DNA from: Chrysochromulina parva
Taxonomy: Eukaryota; Haptophyta; Prymnesiales; Chrysochromulinaceae
Assembly: GCA_002887195.1 (NCBI GenBank)
Contig: PJAB01000541.1
Location: 1-24,393 of the forward strand
Direction: 5' to 3'
Length of the DNA stretch: 24,393 nt
A program made the translations under genes and the position numbers. Shown in pieces: positions 16,927-24,393 of this stretch (position 1 is its first letter; every line of letters starts with the position of its first letter). The notes beneath the pieces were generated by a model. It made no database searches, was not told where the DNA came from, and saw only the letters and a program-made list of their open reading frames with translations.

Positions 16927-17889
16927 ATGAGGAGGCGCAGCACGTCGTGTCTGCTGCTGCTTTGCCTGCGTCCAACTCTGTCGGCCTTCTCCTCACCGCT
17001 TCAGCAACTGTGCCGCCGCCGCCGAGCCTCGTCCCTCCGCGCTTGCTCGACTGCGCCTTTTGAGACGGCCTTCACACTGCAGCTCGAGCACGGCCTGTGT
17101 GTGGCTGTGCGCCTGCCTTCGGCCGATGCCGGCAACGCGGATTCGACGGCGTTGCCGCTCGACGAGCTGCACCCGCGCGAGCTTGACCTGCTCTCGGACA
17201 TGCAGCCTGCTCGGAAGCTGATGTACGCCGGCGGCCGGGTGGCGATTCGCCGTGCGCTCCGGCTCGCAGGCGCTGCCACCGCCGCAGACGCACCCGTACT
17301 GTCGAATCCCTCGGGCGCCCCCGCTGTCTTCGCCGGCGCCATGGGCTCCATTAGCCACACGACCGGGCTCGCCGCAGCGTACGTCCAGTCTACTGCCGAC
17401 CTTGGCGGCGACGGCGTCGGTGGCGGCAGCGGCAACGGCGGCGAGTGGTGGTCACGACGGACAGTCGGCATCGACGTCGAGAGCGCGGCTCGCGGCGTCG
17501 CGCTCAAGATTGCCACGCGCGTGCTTGCTCCCGAGGAGAGAGCGACCCTAGGGGTGTGCGCCAGCATGCCTGAGCACGCCGACCTGCTGCTGCGCGTCTC
17601 GATCAAGGAAGCGCTGTACAAGGCGCTGCACCCGCTGGTGCGCCGGCCCATCCGATGGCACTCGGTCACCGTGCAGCCGATGCCCGACGGCACGTGCACC
17701 GTCGATGTCGGCAAACTCGAGAAGCAGGTGGGCATGCGCATGGCGGCAGAGGCAAGCTGGCGCCTACATGAAGGGTACGTCATTTCGACGGCGGCGGCGT
17801 GGAGCGACCAGAGGGACGGCGTCGTGACGCCCACGGGCGCGGCCTGCCGGGGTGCCGCCGCCCAGTTTTCTGAAAGCGAATATCCATAG
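16927..17889 (+). CDS. Plastid-targeted 4'-phosphopantetheinyl transferase, 320 aa
   Basis: It moves the phosphopantetheine arm of CoA onto a serine of acyl carrier protein or PKS/NRPS carrier domains. Sfp/EntD-type motifs are in order: GSISHTTG (140-147), VGIDVES (180-186, with the Mg-binding D183 and E185) and IKEALYKALHP (226-236). The N-terminus MRRRSTSCLLLLCL...LSAFSS is a signal peptide with an S-A-F junction (19-21), followed by an Arg/Ser/Ala-rich stretch. This is the bipartite presequence of secondary red-type plastids. The likely role is therefore activating plastid ACP for fatty acid synthesis, though activation of polyketide synthases cannot be excluded. A Gly-rich insert lies at about 159-172, between the first two motifs. 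It is a single exon, divergent from the BTB gene. Confidence 0.85.
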   Translation: MRRRSTSCLLLLCLRPTLSAFSSPLQQLCRRRRASSLRACSTAPFETAFTLQLEHGLCVAVRLPSADAGNADSTALPLDELHPRELDLLSDMQPARKLMYAGGRVAIRRALRLAGAATAADAPVLSNPSGAPAVFAGAMGSISHTTGLAAAYVQSTADLGGDGVGGGSGNGGEWWSRRTVGIDVESAARGVALKIATRVLAPEERATLGVCASMPEHADLLLRVSIKEALYKALHPLVRRPIRWHSVTVQPMPDGTCTVDVGKLEKQVGMRMAAEASWRLHEGYVISTAAAWSDQRDGVVTPTGAACRGAAAQFSESEYP

Positions 17890-18091
17890 CCCGAGTTCAA
17901 TACACGTGAGTCGTGAGTGTTGAAGACGCTTCTGCCTGAGTATCGAGGTGTTCTTGCTTGCTTGAGTTGCTCTAGCAGACTACTGTGATTTGGTCAATCA
18001 ACTCTTCGTGCGGCGCAGCGGAACGAACGATCGTTTCGAGTGCCGTACCGGTACTATTTTAGACCATCGCTGTTGCTGCCGCAGCAACAAA

Positions 18092-18682
18092 ATGGCGCAG
18101 CCGTCTTGCAAGCCCAAAAGCTCGACCGAGGCACCCTGGGGCTCCTTCGACGTGCCGCAGACCCTGACGAGCACCTATGCCTCGACGTACATCGATGCAG
18201 GCATGTGCCGGCCACGCGAAAAGATCATTCCCAAGCCTGCGCACGAATGGGGGCACGACTTGAAGTTCGAGGGCCGCTCCACGGCGCAGGACGCCTACAC
18301 GAACCACAATTCGTACATGATGCGACCGAGCTGCAAGCCAGAGCCCAAAGTCGTGGCGACCCCGTGGATGACGCCGCTCACCACCACGGCGGGTTCGCAC
18401 TTCACCGCTTATTCGGGAACTGCGAGGACAGTCCCCTTCCGGCCGAAGGCTTCGACCGTCGACCTCGATGTGAAGTTCGAGACGCGCTCGACACAGCAGG
18501 ATGCGTACCCGGCAATGGGGTATGTCAGACCGCCCAAACCCTTCCTTCCGAAGGAGCAGCCGCGCGACAACCTACCCTTCGAGCACACTTCTACTTCGCG
18601 CGCGGCCTACATCCCGCATGAGGTGATGCCCTACGTAAAAGCACGGAAGCCCTCGGGTGCAGGGGACCCATTTGGAGCATGA
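18092..18682 (+). CDS. SAXO/FAM154-like axonemal microtubule protein, 196 aa
   Basis: The protein is basic, Pro/Thr/Tyr-rich and built of a repeated module: LKFEGRSTAQDAY, VKFETRSTQQDAY and LPFEHTSTSRAAY, each followed by an RP/KP segment. This matches the Mn modules of stabiliser-of-axonemal-microtubules (SAXO) proteins, which bind microtubules of axonemes and basal bodies. Other periodic elements are SCKPKSS and SCKPEPK. The ATG at 18092 (MAQPSCKP) is preferred because the upstream in-frame extension is unlike the rest and has no other ATG. It has no signal peptide and is a single exon. The N-terminal Cys-rich signature typical of SAXO is only partly visible, so the exact family member is uncertain. 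Confidence 0.75.
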   Translation: MAQPSCKPKSSTEAPWGSFDVPQTLTSTYASTYIDAGMCRPREKIIPKPAHEWGHDLKFEGRSTAQDAYTNHNSYMMRPSCKPEPKVVATPWMTPLTTTAGSHFTAYSGTARTVPFRPKASTVDLDVKFETRSTQQDAYPAMGYVRPPKPFLPKEQPRDNLPFEHTSTSRAAYIPHEVMPYVKARKPSGAGDPFGA

Positions 18683-18928
18683 ACTGAACCATGACGGCGG
18701 CAACAGCAGGGAATGGCGTGAGCCAGAGTGGAGGGTCGTTGCGAGCACACGGCCTGCGGTGTCCTCTCCACCTCTCCTCGGTACCGTGGACAGCCGGCAC
18801 TGCTCAGATGTGAGTGGCATTCGTGAGGTTACATTGAGTTCAGGTAAGGTGCATCTCATTTCTGCGTCCGTGAATGTTTTATGGTTCTTGACGAAACGCG
18901 TCAAGGCGGCCGAGGCCGAGCCCTTTCG

Positions 18929-20776
18929 ATGCGGCGGGCGCTGCTCGGCCTGCTTCTGGCGTCGCCGGCAAGCGCATGGAAAGTAACCCCAAAGCATGGA
19001 GCGCGCGCACGCACGGCTTCGCCACGCATGAGCACGGCTGACAAATCGATGACGCAGAAAATGATGGCGATGGCAGATGCGAGCACCGTGCAGACAGGTG
19101 GAGCTGGCGGCGCGACCACCTACGAGGCCCTGCTGCGCTTGGACGACATGTGGTCGAACTTGCGTTCGGGAGAGCTCCCCGCGCCGCGAGCTGTCGTCTT
19201 CGAAGAGCCGAACGCGGCTGCTGAGACACCGGACTTTGACGTTGTCGTGTGTGGCGGAAACATCGGCATCTTGCTGGCCACGGCGCTCGTGCTGCGTGGG
19301 CTGCGCGTGGCGGTGCTGGAGGCTGGCGAATTACGCGGGCGTGAGCAGGATTGGAACGCCTCGCGCAAGGAGGTGATGGAGCTCGTCGAGGCCGGCATCC
19401 TCTCGTTGGAGGAGGCGACGGAGCAGGTCATCGGGATCGAGTTCAACCCAGTGCGCTGCGGCTTTCCCGGCGTCGACGACGTGTGGCTCAACGACGTGCT
19501 CAACGTCGGCGTGCGGCCGGAGCGCCTGGTCGCATGCGCGCGCGCGCGCTTCGAGGCGGCGGGCGGCGTGGTCCTTGAGAACACCCCTCTCACTCGCGTC
19601 AGTGTCCGGCCGGGTGCGGCTGTCCTGTCGACCAAGGGCGGCGGCGAGCTGCGCACACGTTTGGTGGTGGACTGCATGGGACAGCGTTCGCCCATCGTTG
19701 CACAGGTGCGAGGCGGGCAGGAGCCCGACGGCGTCTGCATCGTCGTTGGCTCGTGCGCCGACGGCTACGCACCAGAGCGCAACACGTTTGGCGACATCAT
19801 CTTGGCGGACTCCAGCACGGAGCCCGCCAACAACGGCTGCCCCAACCAATATTTTTGGGAGGCCTTTCCGGCCTCTGCGAGCCCGACGCAGCGCACCACG
19901 TATCTCTTCACGTACTTGGGCCTCGAAAAGGAGCGCCCCTCCGTGCTCGACATCATGGAGGACTATTGGAAGCTCCTGCCCCTCTACCAGGGCGTCGAGC
20001 TCGAGGCTCTCACGCCGAGGCGCATTCTCTTCGGCCTCTTCACCTCGTACAAGGACTCGCCGCTGCCGGTCAAGTGGGACCGAGTGATGCAGATTGGGGA
20101 CGCGGGCGGCTTGCAGAGCCCGCTCTCGTTTGGCGGGTTTGGCGCCATCACGCGTCATATTGGTCGACTGACCCGCGCCGTCGTGGGCGCCATCGAGGCG
20201 GATGCGCTCCAACGGCATCAATTGGCGCTGATCAACCCGTACCAGGCAAACCTGCGCGCGGCGTGGCTGTTCCAGGCGTCGATGCGCCCTCCGGTCGTCC
20301 CAGGCGCCTGGCCGGACGACTTTATCGTCAAGGTGCTCGCCTCGACGTTTGAGGTTCAAAAGGGTGCGGGCGTCGGCGTGATGCTCCCGTTCCTCCAAGA
20401 CACGCTCCGCGTCGATGGGCTTGCGGTCACCATCGGGGGGCTCATGCTGAGCGCCCCGGCGACCGCCGTCGAGATCTTGGTGCGGCTCGGGCCCCTCCCA
20501 CTCGCCGACTGGTTCCTCCACTTTCTGGGCATGATTGTCGGCTCGCTCATCGGATCCGAGCAGGGGCGCGCTGCTCTCAAGGCAGCCGAGCCGTCGCTGA
20601 GCGCCGAGCAGCGGTTCGCTCTCAACCGTTACGTCGAGGGCTGGCAGTACGGCAGTGGTCTTGACTACGTCGCTCCTGACGAACCGCAGGTGATGATCCC
20701 CGAAGAGCTTTCGCGCGCAAAGAAGGCGGCTGCTGCCGCACGCGCTTTCGTACCTGCGGCGAAGGTGGCAGCCTGA
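18929..20776 (+). CDS. cruP: CruP-like flavoprotein (lycopene cyclase paralogue), plastid-targeted, 615 aa
   Basis: A FAD-binding Rossmann strand FDVVVCGGNIGILLA (103-117) is followed by RGREQDWNASRKEV (136-149) and FNPVRCGFPG. Near 390-410 lies the second FAD motif, with QIGDAGG followed by SPLSFGGFGA. This combination is what I associate with CruP, the paralogue of lycopene cyclases found in cyanobacteria, plants and algae. There it limits oxidative damage and its cyclase activity is disputed. The N-terminus MRRALLGLLLASPASAW is a signal peptide with an S-A-W junction and then an Arg/Ser-rich stretch, predicting plastid import. ATG 18929 is preferred over the in-frame ATG 18881, because the latter would bury the signal peptide behind 16 polar residues. 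It is a single exon. A 522-codon antisense frame over it is a shadow. Confidence 0.8.
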   Translation: MRRALLGLLLASPASAWKVTPKHGARARTASPRMSTADKSMTQKMMAMADASTVQTGGAGGATTYEALLRLDDMWSNLRSGELPAPRAVVFEEPNAAAETPDFDVVVCGGNIGILLATALVLRGLRVAVLEAGELRGREQDWNASRKEVMELVEAGILSLEEATEQVIGIEFNPVRCGFPGVDDVWLNDVLNVGVRPERLVACARARFEAAGGVVLENTPLTRVSVRPGAAVLSTKGGGELRTRLVVDCMGQRSPIVAQVRGGQEPDGVCIVVGSCADGYAPERNTFGDIILADSSTEPANNGCPNQYFWEAFPASASPTQRTTYLFTYLGLEKERPSVLDIMEDYWKLLPLYQGVELEALTPRRILFGLFTSYKDSPLPVKWDRVMQIGDAGGLQSPLSFGGFGAITRHIGRLTRAVVGAIEADALQRHQLALINPYQANLRAAWLFQASMRPPVVPGAWPDDFIVKVLASTFEVQKGAGVGVMLPFLQDTLRVDGLAVTIGGLMLSAPATAVEILVRLGPLPLADWFLHFLGMIVGSLIGSEQGRAALKAAEPSLSAEQRFALNRYVEGWQYGSGLDYVAPDEPQVMIPEELSRAKKAAAAARAFVPAAKVAA

Positions 20777-21389
20777 CTGCTCCCGCTTTGGCGAGAGAAG
20801 CCGCACGTCCGAGAAGCGAGAACGATCGCGTGCTTCGTTTGTGACGATCTGACGAAAAGAGATATCTGAGTGTCTGAAACGAACCCTGACGAAGATCAAA
20901 ATGTTTTATCGTTTGTGTGGTACGGTGTGCAATGTCCGCAGTGCCCAGTGCGGGCGGCTCTAGTACCTTGCCATCGAAGAGCGTGCAGCGTCGCGCCGAC
21001 ACAGTCTGCTTTGCTGGTTTTGAAATCATGTGTGATTTTTACGGATCTCCCCGCGACTGCGGTGTCGTTATGAACATGAACAAGATACAAGTGTTTAAAG
21101 CGGCCCGGCCCCGGCGGCTGATCGAGTATGCGGCCGCTGTGATAAGGGGGTCCAGGGGTCCCCGAGCCAATGGTAACCGCACACGTATGTACGCCGGTCC
21201 GGTGTCTTGGGTGACGAGTTATAACGCCCGATCCACAGACTCGAGCATTCACAGCCAATGTTTACACCACACCGACAACCGCTTGAGGGCGTGAGCTCGC
21301 TGGCGCGGCGCACGTCGGCGTCCGGCACACGCTCCTACAGAGCTCCGAGAAGGACGGAACAGCGAGAATAGGCCGCGGAGGACGAGCAC
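20777..21389. other. Spacer carrying arm B of the dispersed repeat
   Basis: This lies between two same-strand plastid-type genes. It contains the repeat at 21099-21164. Short frames on both strands are unsupported. The last 60 bp before ATG 21390 would be the 5' leader of the next gene. Confidence 0.5.
21099..21164 (+). repeat. Arm B of a dispersed inverted repeat
   Basis: This 66-bp sequence is the inverted counterpart of 1-62, and similarity ends at an AGCGG/CCGCT edge on the inner side. It contains GCGGCCGC (21130-21137), which is absent from the other copy. The AGGGGTCCCC end is itself quasi-palindromic. The flanks do not match those of arm A, so this is a short interspersed element or element end rather than a long duplication. 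Confidence 0.75.
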
Positions 21390-21995
21390 ATGCTGCTCGT
21401 TGCATGCTGCGCTGTTGTCGTTGCTTTCGCCAGTCGACTGGTGCCCACCGTGGCAGCATCCCGCACTTCAACCGGAGCTCGAATCGCACGGCTGTGCATG
21501 AGTGGCCTTGGCGGTACCCGGTGGACGGTGAAGCTCGACGTGGGCCCCGAGCCTGGAACGTGGATGCCGCCCTCATGGGGTCGCACTGGCCTTCGCGCTC
21601 TCGCCTCGGTGGACTTGGCCTTTGAGACAGATGGACGGCTGCAGCTTTTGGGCACGGGCCAGTGGGATCAAAAGACAGTGAAATGGGCGATGCTGGACGC
21701 AAACAAGACTGTCGGGGCGTGGTCGGTGGATGGCGAGCAAGTCACGTTTTACCTGCAGCACGAGGGCCTGGAGCGCGAGGACGTTGTCTTGGAGCCAGGC
21801 CGCGTGTACGCCACTGCGGGCGCATGGGGCTCGACGCTGGGACGGAAGGGCAACCTCTGCATACGACAGCGCAAGTTGGGTTGGCTTCCCTTTTTGCCCG
21901 CTCCGAGTGAGGCCTCCTTTCTCGTCGGGCGCTTCGAGACTCGTGCTCTGGCTGTAACGTTAACCCAACGTGTTCGTGGCGCAGCAATACTGTGA
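21390..21995 (+). CDS. Predicted plastid protein of unknown function, 201 aa
   Basis: The first about 23 residues (MLLVACCAVVVAFASRLVPTVAA) form a signal peptide, followed by a short Arg/Ser-rich stretch to RLCMS. The mature part starts WTVKLDVGPEPGTWMPPSWG (45-64). It continues as a beta-rich domain of alternating strands (VDLAFETDGRLQLLGTG, then WSVDGEQVTFYLQHEG, REDVVLEPGRVYATAGAWG, LCIRQR) and ends near SFLVGRFE. I associate the G-T-W-M-P-P-x-W-G signature with a conserved algal family of unknown function, possibly plastid-located, but I cannot name a role. The tail after residue 190 looks unconserved. It is a single exon on the same strand as the CruP-like gene. Confidence 0.7.
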   Translation: MLLVACCAVVVAFASRLVPTVAASRTSTGARIARLCMSGLGGTRWTVKLDVGPEPGTWMPPSWGRTGLRALASVDLAFETDGRLQLLGTGQWDQKTVKWAMLDANKTVGAWSVDGEQVTFYLQHEGLEREDVVLEPGRVYATAGAWGSTLGRKGNLCIRQRKLGWLPFLPAPSEASFLVGRFETRALAVTLTQRVRGAAIL

Positions 21996-22883
21996 GGCCC
22001 TCTGTCGGGTTGACAGTGGGGTTGTCGGCAGTGGCCCGTGCGTGGGCTACTGTGAGGGCTACTGTATAATCTCGTTCAAAGGAATGCTAAAGCGGAGCGT
22101 CGGTTTTTGTTCTCTCTCAGGATACTTCAGCCGACGACTTACCCCGCGCGGACGACCGGGGCGAGACGGCAGACGCGGAACCGCGGATACTCTTGGTACT
22201 TGGATACTCCAATTTGAATAACTTTCAAGTTAAAGTTTCACAAGACGAAGACGTACGGGGCGAGGGAGACCCAGCAGACAGGGCGCTTCGTAGTGACTTT
22301 CACGAAATTTCACAATAGTGACTTTGGATAGTGATGGCGCGCGGCGGCTGCCAGGTGCGCGGCGCGCTGTGCAGGGGCCCCGACGCCGGCTCGTTTTGAC
22401 GTTTCGGCGGGCGGACGGCGTCAGGCGATGAGCGAGGCGCCGAGGGAGGAGCAGGCGTCCGCGGTCCGCGCGGGTCGGTTCACGCGACTGGCTCGCAGAC
22501 ACCAGACTGGTATCATGTTTGATTTCGTAATATCTTATATCACGAATACGAGAAATAGTCGATATATGAATCCGGGTAATGCGCCCTAATGCTCTGCCAC
22601 CGTGCCAGACAGACGTTTTGGGGACAAGGGTGAACCCAGGGGTGTGCGAGCTTTGCTTATGTTTTTAGAGGCGTGTTCCCGTATACGTAAAGGTAGGAAC
22701 CTAGGAACTGGACGCGGGCCAAAACGGTGCGGGTGCAACCCGCCGCGCAGCACCGCGAGAGGCAGAGGGCCACCGTGTGGGCGTGGCCCGAGCAAAAAGA
22801 CACACGCACGCGGTCGCAGGCACATGCACGCCATGTGCACCTGCGGCCGCCGCTGGCTGCTACAGCTGCTGCGCCGGTGGCGC
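21996..22883. other. 0.9-kb non-coding stretch
   Basis: No gene is supported. Features seen are a duplicated GGCTACTGT (about 22045-22067), two TAGTGACTTT copies (about 22293 and 22317), and an AT-rich island around 22505-22570 with a hairpin. The right end is the 3' flank of the 88-residue gene. GC-rich pieces alternate with AT-rich ones, unlike the even composition of the coding regions. Confidence 0.45.
22524..22546. repeat. AT-rich inverted repeat
   Basis: TTCGTAATAT and ATATCACGAA are 10-bp arms with one mismatch around a CTT loop, inside the only clearly AT-rich island of the right half. It could form a hairpin or be a factor site; no further support. Confidence 0.5.
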
Positions 22884-23150
22884 TCACGACGTGAAGAAGC
22901 CGCCCATATTGGTGCGCCTCTTGGTCTGGGGCGGGCGGAAGTTGCTGCCGTTGTTGATCCCCGCAAACTCTGCGCGCGCTCCCACGACGCCGTACTGCTT
23001 CACCCGGATGCAGCCGCCCTCGGGAACGACGTTCTCCGCGCTGAAGGTCGCGGTGGCGATGCCCACCTTGCTGGCCGTCATCTTCTCGATCTCGGCTTCC
23101 AGCTTTGCATTCTCCGCCTTGAGCTTTTCGATCGCCAGGGTCTTGTCCAT
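22884..23150 (-). CDS. Small coiled-coil protein of unknown function, 88 aa
   Basis: It starts with a strong heptad helix, MDKTLAIEKLKAENAKLEAE then IEKMTASK (about residues 1-28). A compact part with GGCIRVKQYGVVGARAEFAG and a basic tail PPQTKRRTNMGGFFTS follow. No family is recognised. The ATG at 23150 is preferred because the helix begins exactly there. The frame is open further upstream (to about 23276) but with low-complexity Ala/Ser/Gln sequence and no ATG. Size and layout suit a small structural partner protein, but no function can be assigned. Confidence 0.55.
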   Translation of the reverse strand: MDKTLAIEKLKAENAKLEAEIEKMTASKVGIATATFSAENVVPEGGCIRVKQYGVVGARAEFAGINNGSNFRPPQTKRRTNMGGFFTS

Positions 23151-23661
23151 GGCTGTGGCCTGCGCTGCGCTCGGAATGAAGGGGCGTGCAGTGAGCGGGC
23201 AGGCTGAAGCCAGGTCAGAAGCGGAGCAGCAGCTGCTGCGCTGCGCCTGCGCCGCTGCTCGTGCTCCTGTTGCCACCAGGACGCGCTAAGTTGGCACGCG
23301 CTGCGCTGGTGGAAGAGCAGGCGGGTTCTGCAGGAGCTGGAGCACACGCGGGCAGCTTTTGCACGGTCAGGCTGGTCGTTGGATGCGAAGCTGACGGCAA
23401 CGCCTGATGTGCGTGCTTGCGGTGCGGTTGCATTGCGGACCTGAACGAGCGGTCTGTGAAACGACATCTTTCTTTACACCGGGGGCGATTTTTGGGGAGG
23501 GCCAGTCCCTTAAATGTCACACGTAAGAAGAAGAGGCTCGACGAGAAGACGAGTTCACCTTGTTGACTGATGGCTGGTTGAAGAGAAGAATATTTGGAGG
23601 GGATTGATTGATTGTTGCCAAGGAATTATGAAGCGTTGTTTGGCTTGAAAGTGTGTCGCTT
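23151..23661. other. Spacer upstream of the coiled-coil gene and tRNA
   Basis: This is probably the promoter and leader of the minus-strand gene at 22884-23150, and the 5' flank of the tRNA. A minus-strand frame from ATG 23467 runs over the gene in another frame and looks like low-complexity shadow sequence. From about 23520 the DNA becomes less GC-rich toward the tRNA. Confidence 0.4.
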
Positions 23662-23733
23662 GGCTTTGTGGCGCAACGGTAGCGCGTCTGACTCCAGATC
23701 AGAAGGCTCTAGGTTCGAATCCTAGCAGGGTCA
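23662..23733 (+). tRNA. tRNA-Trp (CCA)
   Basis: The 72 bases fold as a full cloverleaf. The D arm is GCGC/GCGC, and the anticodon arm TCTGA-CTCCAGA-TCAGA puts CCA at 23694-23696. The T arm is CTAGG-TTCGAAT-CCTAG, with discriminator A at 23733. The A box (TGGCGCAACGG) and B box (GGTTCGAATCC) are intact. No intron is present and CCA is not encoded, as in eukaryotic nuclear genes. The acceptor stem has three G-U pairs. Confidence 0.95.
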
Positions 23734-23744
23734 TCAAAAAAACC

Positions 23745-23760
23745 TTTTTTTTTGTTTTTT
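23745..23760 (+). terminator. RNA polymerase III T-run terminator
   Basis: Nine T, one G and six T start 12 bases after the tRNA end, the usual pol III stop signal. Confidence 0.85.
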
Positions 23761-24393
23761 CTTGTCGAAGTATAAACATAATTGGCTGAAGTGACTCACC
23801 CTTGCCACAAATTCGCCTCCGCTCCTCCGATGCGGAACGTGCGTCCTCGCGCCGTCGAGGCGGAGTACGAGGTCGCGTAAGTGCGGGGAGTGTTGCACGG
23901 CACCGGCACCCTCAGCAAAAACGTTTTCGAACGCTGCATCTTACGATGCACGAGCCGCCAACGAGTGACTTGGCAATCCGCTGTCGAGCTCGGCTGAAAT
24001 GATGCGGCGGCGGCGACCTGGAAAAGGACAGGCTGGGTTTTTCGCCCCCCCCCCATCCCCGCCACCACTCCTGGGATCGTGATGCGCCTATGGTACGCCG
24101 TCGCCATACGCATACACAAACATGATCATTGAACATGCCATGACGACATGCTTGCTGGGGGGGGATGGGATGTAGGCGACTAAACGCCTAGCTCTCGGAA
24201 GAGCTCCGGCGGACAGCGGCGACGGAGGTGGCGGTGGGGGTCATGCGGGGGTCATGCGGCCTACGACACATCATGCACGAGGCTGAACACATATGGTACC
24301 GACTGATGTAACCGCGGGAGAGGCCACCCGAGAGTAGATTCTCCGTGAGGTACATAACAGTCGGCCCCCGAAGGGAACGCAAAAGTCACTCGA
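23761..24393. other. Non-coding right end
   Basis: No gene is supported. It holds a C run (about 24046-24055), an 11-bp tandem duplication GGGGTCATGCG (24237-24258) and short unsupported frames. Confidence 0.45.

Noticed and set aside
19331..20899. 522-codon antisense frame over the CruP-like gene
   Set aside because: It is a codon-bias shadow; the sense frame carries FAD motifs and a targeting presequence.

Overview
The window looks like nuclear DNA of a GC-rich, intron-poor photosynthetic flagellate with a secondary red-type plastid, most plausibly a haptophyte (inference; lineage not proven). Three lines of evidence support this. Cilium genes are present (IFT81, a SAXO-like microtubule protein). 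Two proteins (a phosphopantetheinyl transferase and a CruP-like flavoprotein) begin with a signal peptide followed by an S-A-F or S-A-W junction and a basic, Ser/Ala-rich stretch, which is the usual bipartite presequence for such plastids. There is also a eukaryotic tRNA-Trp with a pol III T-run. Nearly every gene is one long uninterrupted frame, and only one spliceosomal intron is clear.

Layout: 1-688 is non-coding and starts with one arm of a dispersed inverted repeat. A SseB-domain protein (689-1408, -) and an ERGIC/thioredoxin/ERGIC PDI-like membrane protein (1846-3294, -) follow. 3295-5067 has no convincing gene, apart from a possible signal-anchor exon near 4806. A GT14-type glycosyltransferase with a VHL-beta-like C-terminus (5068-7449, +) contains a 117-bp intron built of 10-bp repeats. 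It converges on IFT81 (7965-10040, -). IFT81 shares a short divergent promoter region with a probable glycosyltransferase (10235-12088, +). Next is the most striking gene, 12312-14318 (+): an RIIa/DPY-30-like docking motif followed by a class II (edema-factor/CyaA-type) adenylyl cyclase domain with all recognised catalytic residues present.

After a 0.9-kb GC-rich spacer come a BTB-BACK protein (15251-16675, -) and, divergently, a plastid-type PPTase (16927-17889, +), a SAXO-like axonemal protein (18092-18682, +), a CruP-like lycopene-cyclase paralogue (18929-20776, +), the second arm of the dispersed repeat (21099-21164) and a plastid-type protein of unknown function (21390-21995, +). The right end holds an 88-residue coiled-coil orphan (22884-23150, -), tRNA-Trp(CCA) (23662-23733, +) and non-coding DNA.

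Two functional themes recur: cilium/cAMP signalling (IFT81, docking-domain cyclase, SAXO) and plastid function (PPTase, CruP, the 201-residue protein). Golgi/secretory genes (PDI-ERGIC, two glycosyltransferases) form a third group. Eukaryotic neighbours need not be co-regulated, so any joint role is inference.
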